Below are positions 31,681 through 43,124 of a stretch of 64,000 nt of DNA, in pieces. The translations under genes and the position numbers were made by a program. Source of the DNA: Simmondsia chinensis (lineage: Eukaryota > Streptophyta > Magnoliopsida > Caryophyllales > Simmondsiaceae); contig JAGTTD010000013.1 of NCBI GenBank assembly GCA_018398585.1, positions 11,227,237-11,291,236 of the forward strand, written 5' to 3'. Position 1 is the first letter of the stretch, and every line of letters begins with the position of its first letter. The notes under the pieces were generated by a model. The model had not been told where the DNA came from. It saw nothing but the letters and a program-made list of their open reading frames with translations, and did no database searches.

Positions 31681-32636
31681 AGGTCTACGAGTAAGGATTG
31701 GTGTTCCTTGAGTACTCCTGCGCTGCATAAACCAAGTCCTGCACATACTCGAGAAACTGTGACGCATATAAACACTCACAAACAGAATGATCCTCACCTG
31801 AACAAATACTGTATGGAGCAATACCCTGAGATGATTCGGCTGCATTAACTGGATTCACATTAGTGGGATTTGCATTTAAACTCATCATCGTATCCATCTT
31901 TCTGCTAAGTGCATCTAGTCTTAAATTAACACCATCTTGGGGTGCTACCTCTTAGACACCACGCGTGTTTCCTCTAACCACCCTCACATAAGAGGCTTGG
32001 TCATGGGAATGTTCATTGAGGAGCTCGAAAAGCATCCAGGCCTCGTCCTTCCCTTGTTGGTTAAATGCTCCCCCACTTGAAGCATTAACCATTTTCTTGT
32101 TTGACGCACTAAGACCATCATAGAAGTTTTGGACAAGAGCTCACTTGGGTGACCCATGGTGGGAATAACTTCTAAGAAGTTCCTTGAACCTATCCGAACA
32201 CTCGTGAATGCTCCTAGTCTTTTTGGTCAAAACTGTTTATAGCCCGCCTATTAGCCATCATTCTAGCTTTAGGAACACACATGACCAGGAAGCGCTGTTG
32301 AAGGTCATTCCAAGTGGTGATTTCGCCCCTGAGTAGGGACTGAAACCACCTCTTGGCCACGTCTTTTAAGGAGAATGGAAAAAGACATAGTCTAATTGCA
32401 TCATTCGAGACACCCTGATAATGACAGGTTTCACAGATTTCGAGGAATGCATCAAGGTGCTCGTATGGGCTCTCAATCGGCTTCCCATGGATTGTGGGAA
32501 GCATGTTGATAATCTCAGGCTTAAGTTCAAAGTTAGTGTTACCCACAGCAGGTAACATAACTCCGGCGGGCACAACGTACGTTAGGGGAATGAAGTGATT
32601 CCCAATCGTACGTGGTTCATTATTAGCCATGGTTCA
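31681..32636 (-). pseudogene. Outer Athila gag, N-terminal part (right of nested element)
   Basis: 32630-32214 encodes MANNEPRTIGNHFIPLTYVV and the capsid motif LCLFPFSLKDVAKRWFQSLL, DLQQRFLVMCVPKARMMANR. Frame breaks follow; 31897-31685 reads CSGEDHSVCECLYASQFLEY and then QEYSRNTNPYS before a TAG. The reading resumes at 24,096 beyond the nested element (TYNPGWRNHPNF). Several stops make it non-functional even without the insertion. Confidence 0.8.
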
Positions 32637-32892
32637 TTGTGTACTCTCTCTTGCTTCTGGTTGCCTCATGGTGGACAACGTCTGCTCAATTTCTAGAATG
32701 TAAGGTAACAATTCAGGATCGATCGAACGTCTACCGTGCATGCAATATTGAAGCTGGGATGAATCCACGCTGACCACAACTAACAAATAAGGAAAAAGAA
32801 AAACTATGAAAAATTAACTCAAAGCAATAAACAAAGAGCAAACAAAACAAAGTTCGTTGATCTTAAATTCCAACTTGGCAAGCCGACTCCAA

Positions 32893-32906
32893 GGCAATGG
32901 CGCCAG
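32893..32906 (-). promoter_or_regulatory. Primer-binding site of outer Athila (tRNA-Asp type)
   Basis: Minus-strand CTGGCGCCATTGCC lies a few bases inside the 5' LTR and matches the tRNA-Asp 3' end with one likely mismatch. Confidence 0.82.
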
Positions 32907-32911
32907 AAATT

Positions 32912-34325
32912 TGATGTGATTTTAAAGTGTGTTTTAAAACTATCTACTTGCAAGCGTACGAGATCATCGTGGCTTTGTCTGGTATATGGGTTGTATCCAC
33001 AGGGAGTCGTGTTAAGTTACACTTAGTGATTAACGTGCGGTTTGAATTTTTGGGCTTTTGTTGTTTGAATAAATTATTGTCCAAATTAATAAACTAAATA
33101 TAAAGTAAATGTGTTAATTCAATTGAGGTTAGTTTAGGGAGTGAATTTAGGGTGGCCTAACACGTATCCCGTCATTTTATTTTACTTAGGACAATGATTT
33201 GAAGGACTCAGGCCACAAGCTCTAAGCCTGGGTTAATCGATAAATTAGGGTTTAGGGTAATGAACTAATCTAAAGGCATAACTTATCTTAGCACTCTAAA
33301 TGTAGCATAGGTTATCTCATTAGCACTACTTAATTCCTTTGTTACTCCTAATTCAATATTAATATATATAGAAGATTGGGTTCAGGGTTGGGTACAACCT
33401 CAACCCTGACCATTCATGAATTCCTATTATGTTATGGTCTAGGCTACAAGCACAAGATCAATCGCTGCAACGTTGGAGATCTAGTCATGGCTACAAGCAC
33501 ACATAAAAAAAAAAAATCCAACAATCATGAAGAACTTCCCACAAGGGTGTGAATATAATATAACTAAATCAATCGTCAAAAGTATAATATAAATATGGGA
33601 TACGGGCGGCTACCTGCCTTTCATCCCTAAACTAAGAAAGTTTACTCCTCCATGGGAGTTTTATACATCATAAAATTTAAACAAAGGATGACACTATGTG
33701 TAAAAATAAACAAAAGAATAAACTCCTTCAATCTTCGTGTTGATGCTAGTCCAAGCCTGAATTCTCCCAGTATTCCCACCACTTGCGCGTCGGCTTTTGA
33801 GAACCATTAGATCACATAGCAGTTTCGGGTTTGAGAGGAAGGGGAGGACGTGCGACCAAGATAAAGCGTGGAAAAGGCTGACCTCCCCTTCTCTATTTAT
33901 AGGTGTAGGGGCAGTTAGGGTTCCATACGGAACCCTCCCGATCGATCGGTGAGCTCACGCAAAGCTCCCAATCGATTGGTGCTTTTAGCCAATCAATCGG
34001 CAGGCTTTCGTTTAGTTTCTCTAACCGCGAGCTGCTGATTGATCGGTTCTCCGAGCCCCTTTGCGTAATTAAGCACCGAAGCGTTATGGGATGTATCCCG
34101 TTCACCGACTTATGACCCAATGGGTCTTTTTTTCCCAAGTGGTTGGGTTTCTCCAATTAGTCTTCAAATATGCTTCAATAATGCTTGATTTTGCCGGAAT
34201 TCTTCTTTCATGCACTTTGATGTGTTCCACATGGAAAATGTACCTAAATAACAACCAAACACACATGCAGAGGCCGAACATATAGTAGGAATGGGAAATA
34301 AAATATGTAAAAATCAAGCGCATTA
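32912..34325 (-). repeat. 5' LTR of outer Athila
   Basis: 1,414 bp, plus reading TGATGTG to GCGCATTA; the last bases should read CATCA as in the 3' LTR. A TATA-like CTATAAATAGAG lies at about 33891-33902 in minus reading. CGATCGATCGG-type motifs lie immediately upstream in transcription direction (33937-34050). Confidence 0.88.
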
Positions 34326-35322
34326 TTGAGTCATGAACTAAGTTTCTTTTTCCATGGGTGAAATGTAGCCATAGTTGTAGAATATGACTTTCTTTAATTT
34401 AAAGTATTATTTGTCATTGATTATATTGTTGAATTGTTTATTATTGTTTTCATGCTTTTTGCATGCTTTATTACTTTTCAGAATTTCTAAAGATTCATAA
34501 TGAGCATGAGACAAGATTTATAATCATTGCAGAAGTAATAAATGCCACAAATTAAGCGAATACTAGAGATGGGTTAACACGATTCTGTGGTCTTGCATGT
34601 GAAAACAAAAGATCTTCAGAACTCTTTTCTTATATAAATTCATGCAGGAGATGGATTATTAATAGGTAATAGATTATGCTGGATATTGCTCAAGAGAGAA
34701 TATAAAGTACATCAGGGTTTTTGACCATCAACATAGATAAATAACTTAAATACCCATAGTTAGAGATTGTAATGATTAAATACCTAGTTTTAATACTAAT
34801 TTAAATTTATTTTCGTTGTAGTTTCTATTTTGTTTTTTATTTTCAATTTGAAACTTCATTGTTGGTTTTGAATCATTAGGAGTCACCTATCTCCTAATTG
34901 CAAGTAGTTCTATTATTTTTCTTTTTAAATCATATCTAGTATATTTAGTTTGTAGGATAGAATTGCATAATTAGCTAGAGTTTTCTAATCTTAGGTAGAG
35001 TCTTCCCTAACTCTCAAGATTTATTTTAATGCATATACTAGTAGTTTTTAAAGTTAAGCACAACTTCAACAAATTAAATTTAGTTTAGGAAATTTTAGGT
35101 AAATGTTGGTCATTAAATATATATATATATATATATTCAGTAATTTTTAAAAAATCACCCAATTACACGATTTTTTATATCTGTATTTTCCTGTTTAGTT
35201 TGTCCTTAATTCATAGTTAATTTTTCTTAGGACTTAACTTATGTAGCTTTTACATTTAATTATATTGCTAGTAATTAGATTCTTTTTTTTTTATGCGCTT
35301 TAGGGCACGCAACATGAGTAGC
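34326..35322. other. Non-coding AT-rich stretch, origin not recognised
   Basis: No frame or domain is recognised. It has a TA run at about 35119-35136 and T runs near 35284-35292. The opening (GAGTCATGAACTAAGTTTC) has the flavour of a plant LTR leader, but I cannot prove it. Confidence 0.4.
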
Positions 35323-35529
35323 CGATCGAGTTTTAAAGTGTTTTAAAATTGTCTACTAGCAAGTGTACGAGATTATCATAACTTAGTCGGATATACGAGC
35401 GTCGTATCCATAAGGAATTAGTGTTAAGTCGAATTCAGTTATTAAGGAGTAGTTTGAATTGGTGTTTGGTTGGTTGGTTGAACAATTAATCTAAACAAAG
35501 TAATAAAGCGGTAATTAAGATGACAATCA

Positions 35530-36084
35530 AATTAAAGGTAGGAGCAGCAATGAGAGTGATGCTGAGCACAAAGCAAACAAAGTTGAAAGCCAAACAAAAA
35601 TAATGTTGAGAGTGATGCTGACCATGGCGAAGCGTAGGAGCAGCAATGAGACAGCTGCGGGCCAATCCTGTGATCTCCACAGTAACAGCTAAAGAACGTC
35701 TAGACTGAAAGCGCTAAATCTTCAGGTTACACTCATACCAAAGGATATAGACCGTCGTAGAGAAGCAAAGGCGGGCTAGAACATGATCTACCCCATGACC
35801 ATGGAATCAAGAAGCAGCCTACAGGATAAACTCGCGCCAAGGGAGCGCAGGCCAAGCGAAAGATATGCGCAAAGACACTCTAACCCAAATAGTAGCCGAG
35901 AAACTACGGGTGAAGAAAAGAAGGCTATGGGACTCATCATCTGAACCACACAGCACAAATGAAGCACAAGAACCCTGAACCTAATATCTCAACAGTCTGT
36001 CATGAGTCCAAAGTTGCTCACAAGAGGCAAGCCAGAGGATGAAAGAGTTCCTCGGGATGTGCAACGGAAACCAAAGTAGATGAT
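35530..36084. other. Filler sequence of unknown origin inside the solo LTR
   Basis: About 555 bp of GC-richer DNA unlike the surrounding LTR. GGAGCAGCAATGAGA occurs twice (about 35541 and 35638), and GAGTGATGCTGA also occurs twice. No transposon signature or convincing frame is seen. It could be a gene fragment caught during break repair. Confidence 0.45.
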
Positions 36085-36099
36085 GGATATAAGCACTAA

Positions 36100-36229
36100 A
36101 CAACAACAAACCCAGTGCTTGCAAGGGCTCCCGCAAAAGCAGGGTCGGGGGGGAGGGGGGGATGTACGCAGCTTGAAGAGAGGCTGTTTTCGAGGACCCC
36201 CAACTTGAGAGACTGGTCTGCAGCATAGA
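36100..36229 (-). mobile_element. Au-like SINE, 5'-truncated, with 15-bp target duplication
   Basis: Minus reading contains CGAAAACAGCCTCTC, GCTGCGTACATCC and TGCGGGAGCCCTTG, then CACTGGGTTTGTTGTTGTT. These are the hallmarks of the 3' half of plant Au SINEs, which end in a TTG-type tail. The flanks GGATATAAGCACTAA (36085-36099 and 36230-36244) are identical, so it arrived by retroposition. The A box is missing, and only a degraded B-box-like GGGGTCCTCGA remains. SINEs depend on LINE enzymes for movement. Confidence 0.85.
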
Positions 36230-37347
36230 GGATATAAGCACTAAGCCTAGGTTAATATTTAAACTAAGAATTAGGATAATGAAATAGTATAAAGGTATAA
36301 CCTATCTTATTACCCTAAGTTTAGCACAGGTTGTCCCATTAACACTACTTAATTTTTTTTCTTGCTCCCAATTTAGTATTAACTTATATAAAAGATTGTG
36401 TTCAGGGTTTGGCATAACCTCGATCCTGACCACGCATAAAAACCTATTATGTTATGGCTAAGCTACAAGCCCATAGACAAAACGCAAATAAATTGAAAAT
36501 CTAAATATGGCTAGAAGCACATCCAAAGAAAACCAATCACAATAATAAATTCCGCATAGGGGTGCGATAATAACATAATACAATCATTATCAAAAGTAAA
36601 ATATAAATGCGGGATATGGAAGGCTACCTGTTCTTCACTTCTAAAGTATAAATCTTCTCCTTCATAGGAGTTTTACACATCATTAAATCTAGAAGAGAAA
36701 AACAATGAATAAAACTAAGAAGCAAAAACTCCTTCAATTGACCTTGACATTAATCCTTGCTTTAATCCCCCGGCACTCAACCATCTACCCATTAGCATTT
36801 GAAAACCCTTGGATCCCGTGGCAGCTTCAAAAAGGAGAGGAGGAGAGGAGACGAGGAGAAAAGATGCAAAAAATAGGTCTCACCCACTCTATTTATACCC
36901 GCGGCGTGACCTAGGGTCCACTGCAAGTCTGGTCGTTCGATCGGCACTACTGGCCAATCGATCAGCTAGCTCACTATAAGCTGCTGATCGATTAGCATTG
37001 TTGGTAAATTGATCGGCAATCCCACCGTAGAATTCGTCCTACTTTGGGCTGCTGACCGATCGGTACTCGATGCCGATTGGTCATTTGGTACCTAAAACTC
37101 TACGAGGTCTATTTGAGTTACCAAATTACAACTCGATTGGTTCTTCTTTTACCCATGTGGTCAGGTATCCCAAAATTGTCTTCAAATATGCCTAAACTAT
37201 GCCTGATTTTGCCACTTTTCAATATTTGTTTGCTTCGATGCACTCCAAGCGAAAATGTTTCTAGATTACAACAAAACATACATATAAAAGTCGAATATGT
37301 TGCAAGAATGAGAAATAATATATATAAAAATAAGGCACATCAGCAAC

Positions 37348-38102
37348 TAGGGGTGTCCATTGGTCTAAACCTGAACCGGGCCAGACCGAAGATCAAAACT
37401 GGCTACTTTTCAAGACCGAAGACCGGACCAAATTTAACCAGTTTGGTCCAAGACCGGACCGATTACTTCATGGACCAAACTGGACTGGACCAATTATCAT
37501 TTCTTTCTTTATTAATATAAGTTGAATTTAGTACATTTTTATCAATTTTGGACAACTTTAAATATCTAATAGGAAAAAAGAATAAAAAATAAACAATAGA
37601 AAATATAGGGATACTAAATGATCACTCACTTTATGCATACAACTTATGTTTACTAAACTTGACCCCGAAAATGTAGCATTTTTTATGTGATTCACATTTC
37701 TTGATTCTCCACTAATAAGTAATGAAATTCTTCACAAATTAACTAGAAATAATTTTTTTGAACAAATAACTAGAAATAATTATGCATAGCAATATACATA
37801 ATGCAATAGTTTATCCTTAACACAAATAAGATAATTTAATATAGGTGTTTATGGGCTATTTTTAAACTAATTGTACGCCCAAATATTACAAGTATAAATT
37901 AGTCTACTAATAATCTAATAAAAGATATATGAGACCCAACAAAATCAATTGGGTTTTCGGTCTAGTCTCGGGTTTTTTTGGTTTGGACCGGAATGGACCA
38001 AAACCTAAAATAAGGTTAACGTCAGGACTGAGGACCGGATGAAAATTGAATCGGTCCAGTTCGGTCCCTTTTTTGGTCCGGATCAATATTTGAACACCCC
38101 TA
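37348..38102. mobile_element. Non-autonomous hAT-type element (MITE), 755 bp
   Basis: The terminal inverted repeats start TAGGGGTGTCCA on the left and TAGGGGTGTTCA on the right. The flanking 8-bp duplication is TCAGCAAC (37340-37347) against TCAGCAGC (38103-38110), one mismatch. Eight-base duplications and this end sequence are typical of hAT. The subterminal regions are rich in GACCGG/GGTCC motifs in both orientations, possible transposase sites. No transposase is encoded. It inserted at the right edge of the solo LTR. Confidence 0.85.
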
Positions 38103-38439
38103 TCAGCAGCCGATCAAGTGACTGCATATAGAGGCTAAGGAACTTGCTAGCTGATCAATCGGCTTCTAATTAGCTAAACTAGAGACTTAAAGCGCATAAC
38201 ACGAAAAGTCAAATCTTAACCCTATGGATCCCTTTTGCAAACATGCTCAAGTTTCCAAATGTAATCTTTGAGTTGTTCCATTTTCGTCCAATTTTTAACA
38301 CTTTCCAAGTTGTTCTTGCTCCAACACATCCCAAGCCTAAATACACATAAGTCGTGCCACAACGCACATGTAATAATTGAAAGTACCATAGGGATGAGGT
38401 ATAAACATACAAAATATGAGATACACCAAAATAGAAATG

Positions 38440-38653
38440 TATCAAAATTTATTCAAGCAGGATTCAATGGAATTAGAAATTGTAGTGAAAATTTGCTTAA
38501 TTAAGGTTAGAATGAAATGCAATTGTAGTGAAAATATGTTACTGAACGACAATTGTAGTTAAAAGTTGTTCAACTAGGATTTGATTGAACTAGATGGTAG
38601 CCAAAATTGATTCAATTAGGATTTCAATGAATCGGAATTGTGCTGAAAATTAG
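38440..38653. repeat. Degenerate minisatellite, left part
   Basis: A loosely repeated phrase (AATTGTAGTGAAAAT, ATTCAATTAGGATTT, GAACTAG) recurs about every 50 bp. The same array continues at 44,668 on the far side of the copia element, so the element inserted in the array. Confidence 0.7.
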
Positions 38654-39417
38654 TGTTAGGACAAATTATCAAAATACTTGCAACCAGGTAACCGAGAGAT
38701 CTCAGGTGTTGAGGCCGTGTAATCACTTTCCTTAAGGTTTATTTCGGTATACGAAATATCCTCGGGGATACAACAACAACCAAAAATGAAGTGAGAATGT
38801 GTAAAGGGAGAGAGAGATCGAGATATGAAGAGATTGGTGTTTTTGTTCAAGAACACAACACAAGAACACTTGAATGCAAAGATCTTTTAATCTTGTTTTT
38901 CCCTTGTGTTTTTCATCCAATCCAATTGATTCATCAAAGTGTGGAAGATATATATATATATATATATATATGTATACATGTAAGAAGAAGTCCCAAATAA
39001 AAGACCCACATTTGAAACAAAGAACCAGGAAAAACCACGCAGACAAACCGCCAAAATAGACCTGTGTGTCAAAGCTGTGTATCGACACATAGTTCGAAAC
39101 ACAGAGTTACTGTAGATCTGTGTGTCGACACACACATCCTATGTGTCAACACACAAACTTCCGCCATGCGCTTCTGTAAATGGCTATGCGTCGACACACG
39201 GGCCATATGTGTTAACGCATAGCTGTTTCCCCATCACTCTGTAGGATTGTGTGTTGACACACATGGCCCATGTGTCAACACACACTCCTAACAAGCTGTA
39301 AACATTCATAACAAGTATCGGGACAATCTCAAACACATCTTATACATACATAAACAACATTTAACATATATATATATATACGTATTATACAACACATATT
39401 TTGAAAATGCACCAACA
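38654..39417 (-). repeat. 3' LTR of the Tork-like copia
   Basis: 764 bp. It contains a TA run (38950-38971) and seven near-palindromes of the form TGTGTGTYRACACACA between 39070 and 39290. The inner neighbour is the polypurine-like AAAATGGTGGGAAAT in minus reading. Confidence 0.9.
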
Positions 39418-40850
39418 ATTTCCCACCATTTTCAAAATACAACCAATCTCGAAATGACATCTCGGTTAAAAGAGGCCTTATTGTGCATCAACGAGGGTGT
39501 CTCACGATTGAACTCCCAGCTAGTGAAAAGACCATACAGTTAATCGGATCGAAAATGGTAGACCAAACTTAGAACCATACAACCCATTTGACTAACCGAC
39601 TATCTAATCACGCACAAGGTGTACTCCCCGTACACACCCTACAACTCCCAGATTGACACATTTGTGGCCTTGTGTCCTGTACCCTTCGTGAGTGTTTCAG
39701 GGCCAAACCTCTAGTCAAAAATCACCCCTTTGAAGCGGCCAAACTTCAACACACACTAAGGTGGACCTCATTGATCATATCCCTGCGGCACGACATTCAA
39801 TAAGTTCTAGAACCAGGTCCATTAAAAGCTTTTGGTCATCCTTTAGAATCTCTGACGCAGGTATCAAGCACTTCGCACTCGGGATGGAAAATTTCTCATT
39901 TAGTGCTTGCAGTTACACAGATGACAAGTCTCTCTTATTGAACCCGAGACCTAGCGTCATACTAGGCGTCGAGCTGAGGGCCTATCATGGGTGACTAAAT
40001 ATGACAGGTTTCAACCCCATCCCTTCATTTGTTTTCAGAACCAAGTCTCTAGGCAGGCCTTCAGATTCTGGCTGGTCCTCACGAAGTCCACAGTGATAAC
40101 ACCTTCCCAAATAAGGTGTCTCACCATACTATGTCTTACACCAATGTGTCTGGACTTCCCATTATACACCTCACTGTACACTCTAGAAAGTGTAGCCTGA
40201 CTATCACAGTGGATAGAGATCGGTGAGATTGGCTTCGGCCACAAAGGTATCTCATACAAGAGATCATTTAACCACTCGGCTTCTTTAGCCGCAGAAGCGA
40301 GAGCTATAAACTCCGCCGCCATTGTAGAATCAGATATGCAAGTTTGTTTCTTGGAACCCCAAGAAACCGTACCCCCACCAAATAGGGATACCCATCCACT
40401 CGTGGATGCATGATCCTTCATATCGGAGATCCAACTTGCATTAGTGTACCCCTCCAAAATAGGAGGATACCCAACATAAGTGAGACCATAGTTCATAGTC
40501 TTTTTTAGGTACTTCAGTACTCGGTGCAACGCATCCCAGTGCAACTTACTCGGATTGTTGGTGTATCTACTCAGCTTTCCAACAGCAAAGGCGATATCAG
40601 GCCTTGTGCTTGTCATGGCATACATAAGACAGCCACTGGCTCGTGCGTACTCCAGTTGTGCCACTGGAGCACCTCCATTTGGTACTAATTTCACACTAGG
40701 ATCCATTGGTAAGGATATCGGTGCACAATCACAAAAATGGAACCTTTTCAACACCTTTTCGATGTAGTGAGACTGCGTCAAGGAAATGGTATCACAATTC
40801 CTTACAGACCTTATACCAAGGATTACTTCCACCTCACCAATGTCTTTCAT
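39418..40850 (-). pseudogene. Tork-like copia RNase H and 3' end
   Basis: The long frame 40850-40035 reads MKDIGEVEVILGIRSVRNCD, RPDIAFAVGKLSRYTNNPSK and VSLFGGGTVSWGSKKQTCIS. Then come AEFIALASAAKEAEWLNDLL and IHCDSQATLSRVYSEVYNGK. These are the RT end and RNase H, with the acidic residues and the SKKQ segment in place. It ends one frameshift short of the C-terminus; the remaining DLVLKTNEGMGLKP is readable in another frame near 40040-40000. RNase H removes the RNA strand after reverse transcription. 39,418-40,000 is non-coding. Confidence 0.8.
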
Positions 40851-41692
40851 AGCAAAGTTTTCAGAGAAAAACCGTTTGGTTCTCTCTACTTATTCCATAT
40901 CAGTGCCGAAATCAGCATGTCATCGACATACAAACATATAATGACCCCTTTGTCATTATCAAACTTGCTATAGACACATTTATCCGATTCATTTATAATG
41001 AATCCGTTGTTGAGTACAACTTGATCAAACTTCTGGTGCCATTGCTTCGGGGCTTACTTTAGCCCATACAGAGAGTGTATGAGTTTACATACTTTTCTCT
41101 CTTGGCCCGAAACAATAAACCCTTCCGGTTGTTCCATGTACACTTCCTCCTCTAGCTCACCGTCCAGGAATGCCATTTTGACATCCATTTGGTGTATCAC
41201 TAATTAGGTAAGGGCAATAAATACCCTTATTGTCGATATTCTCGCCACAGGGGCATATGTGTCAAAGTAGTCCAACCCATGCTTTTGGGTGAAGCCTTTA
41301 GCCGTCAATCGGGCCTTAAACTTGTCAATCGTTCCATCAACTTTCATCTTCTTTTTGGAGATCCATTTACACCCAATGGGCTTACTTCCTCGTGGAAGGT
41401 CCACAACGATCTAGGTATTATTACCTAAGATGGAATCCATCTCATCATTTACAGCCTCTTTCCAAAACGAGGCATTATGAGACTTCATTGCATCATTAAA
41501 CGTCATGGGATCAGCTTCCATGACATGACAATATGGAACCACTTGGTCCACATCGTTCCTCGAACCTTCTACCAAATATGTGTAGAAGTCCGAACCCAAA
41601 GATTTCTCTTTCCTCACTCTCTTACTCCTACGGAGTTCTAGAGCACTTTCAGGGACATTTTCCCTCTCATGACGAACATCGTCATTTGGCAC
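40851..41692 (-). pseudogene. Tork-like copia reverse transcriptase
   Basis: 41692-41411 gives WKEAVNDEMDSILGNNT; 41404-41204 gives PIGCKWISKKKMKVDGTIDK and HGLDYFDTYAPVARISTIRV. The next part reads [20 protein letters not shown] and ICLYVDDMLISA, so the YVDD catalytic loop is intact. Single stops at about 41410, 41200 and 41055 and a break near 40900 interrupt it. RT copies genomic RNA into cDNA. Confidence 0.85.
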
Positions 41693-41728
41693 TTGATTGC
41701 CACTTTCAACCGGTACATAATTCCTCGG

Positions 41729-42664
41729 TCAAGGGATAGAAGTAAACCGATTATCATCAAATATCGCGTCTCTCGATTCTATTTTTGTATTCAAATTGAT
41801 ATAATCATTAGGTTCGATTACATGGAACCGATATGCCTTGCTATGAGACGCATAATCCACAAGTATGCAATCAATGCCTCTTTCGTCTAACTTTTTTTGT
41901 TTAGGTTTAGGGCCTTTAACAACTGCCCTACACCCCCACACTTTCAGATAATTCAAATTAGGGGCTCGTTTGTTCCACAACTCATATGGGGTTATTTTAT
42001 TTCTTTTGTTTGGAACTCTATTCAATATATGACAGGCTATTAACATAGCCTCACCCCAAAACCCATCGCTGAGACCGGAATAAGATAACATGAAATTAAC
42101 CATCTCAGTTAGAGTCCGGTTTTTCCTCTCAGCCACGTCATTTTGTTGTGGCGTATATGGCGCAGTTATTTCATGCATTATTCCTGTGGTTTTGAAATAT
42201 TTAGGATCGTAGTACTCCCCACCACGGTGCGACCTAAGACGTTTGAAAAAGGTCTCACAGTGTAATTCAGTTTCTGTTTTATATGTTTTAAATCTATCAA
42301 GCGACTCATCTTTGTTACTTATTAAATATACGTAACAAAATCTAAAACAGTCATCAATAAATGTCACAAAGTAATTCTTTCCACCTAAACTAGGTGTGCG
42401 CTTGAAATCACATAAATCACTATGTACTAGGTCAAGTAGATTAGTCTCTCTTTGCACTGAAGGAAATGGTAATTCCGTTATCTTAGTTAGCATACACGTT
42501 TTGCATTTGTCATCAAATTTATCTATGTGAGGACTCAACAAAGAATTAATCATTTCATGTAATCTACGAAAATTCACATAAGCTAATCTTTGATGCCATA
42601 AAAACGACGAGTCAAGCATATAAACAGAACTTCCAATTTTATTATCAATGTTCATTTTGAACAT
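41729..42664 (-). CDS. Tork-like copia integrase, open 311 codons
   Basis: The N-terminal zinc region is altered: WHQRLAYVNFRRLHEM has Tyr where the second His is expected, followed by an intact CKTCML. The core motifs are LVHSDLCDFK (first Asp), YFVTFIDDCFRFCYVYL, TPQQNDVAERKNRTLTEM (catalytic Glu) and WGEAMLIACHILNRVPNK. The frame continues to VWGCRAVVKGPKPKQKKLDE and YRFHVIEPNDYINLNTKIES. The His-to-Tyr change would weaken zinc binding. It is the longest intact frame of this element. Confidence 0.85.
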   Translation of the reverse strand: MFKMNIDNKIGSSVYMLDSSFLWHQRLAYVNFRRLHEMINSLLSPHIDKFDDKCKTCMLTKITELPFPSVQRETNLLDLVHSDLCDFKRTPSLGGKNYFVTFIDDCFRFCYVYLISNKDESLDRFKTYKTETELHCETFFKRLRSHRGGEYYDPKYFKTTGIMHEITAPYTPQQNDVAERKNRTLTEMVNFMLSYSGLSDGFWGEAMLIACHILNRVPNKRNKITPYELWNKRAPNLNYLKVWGCRAVVKGPKPKQKKLDERGIDCILVDYASHSKAYRFHVIEPNDYINLNTKIESRDAIFDDNRFTSIP

Positions 42665-42859
42665 ACCATTTCATGAGTACCCTTTGCCAACAAAAACTCT
42701 ACCCTTAGACAAAATAAACTTGTCGGCCTCGAAGACCAACGTGAACCCAAACCTATTTAACAGGCCACCGGACACAAGGTTCTTCTTAACGTCAGGGGTG
42801 AAGCATACAGTAGTTAAAGTAAGAATTTTTCCTGATGTGAGAAGTAAATCAACTTTTAC

Positions 42860-43066
42860 CTATCCTTTAACTGGTACCGATGCCCCATTTCCCATGACCA
42901 ACTCAGTTCCGTTCTCCATGGGCTTAAAAGTCGTGAAGAACCCCCTGTCCTCACACACATGTCTCGTGGCCCCCGAGTCAATCCACCAAGAGTTATCACT
43001 CTCGACTAGATTGACTTCTGATATCATCGCCACGAATCTCGTTCGAATTTTTGGGGGGATGATCAA
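42860..43066 (-). pseudogene. Tork-like copia protease
   Basis: The frame reads SDNSWWIDSGATRHVCEDRG and TELVMGNGASVPVKG, with the D-S-G-A active site intact. It ends in a stop where the sequence should run on toward the pre-integrase region. Aspartic protease processes the polyprotein. Confidence 0.8.
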
Positions 43067-43124
43067 GCCCCTTGCCTTTATTCTTTTTAAGGCGATAACA
43101 GTCCTTGCATAAGTGACCGGGCTT

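Larger units (their letters stand above)
9592..34325 (-). mobile_element. Athila-type Ty3/gypsy element (outer), interrupted by two nested elements
   Basis: Minus-strand order: 5' LTR (34325-32912), tRNA-Asp-type primer site, gag, protease, RT, RNase H, integrase, env-like ORF, long 3' non-coding region, polypurine tract, and a 3' LTR truncated at 9592. Two insertions split it. A second Athila element (24,097-31,675) breaks gag and a copia-like insert (14,500-20,674) breaks integrase. Removing them leaves about 11 kb, the usual Athila size. The lineage call rests on the GGCGCC primer site, the FMDD reverse transcriptase, the env-like ORF after integrase and the 1.4-kb LTR. The 3' LTR lacks about its last 740 bp, so the right-hand copia sequence meets it through a deletion or recombination. 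Confidence 0.88.
35323..37342 (-). mobile_element. Solo Athila-type LTR with internal insertions
   Basis: It matches the outer Athila 5' LTR in pieces: its left end (TTTTAAAGTG, GTGTACGAGAT) parallels 32,922 onward. From about 36,240 (CTAAGCCTAGGTTAAT) the match resumes to GGCACATCA at 37342. No internal region or second LTR adjoins it. Flanks GTAGC (35318-35322) and GCAAC/GCAGC (37343 onward, second form beyond the MITE) are near-identical, as expected for a target duplication. CGATC-type motifs cluster at 36942-37076, next to a TATTTATA box near 36891. About 100 bp of the LTR are replaced by the filler and SINE described below. Confidence 0.7.

Noticed and set aside
36705..37520. Plus-strand frames near the solo LTR
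   Set aside because: They span LTR promoter sequence and the MITE end; no domain.
39061..39290. CRISPR-like array
   Set aside because: The repeats are short palindromes with irregular spacing inside an LTR of a plant retroelement; no cas genes.
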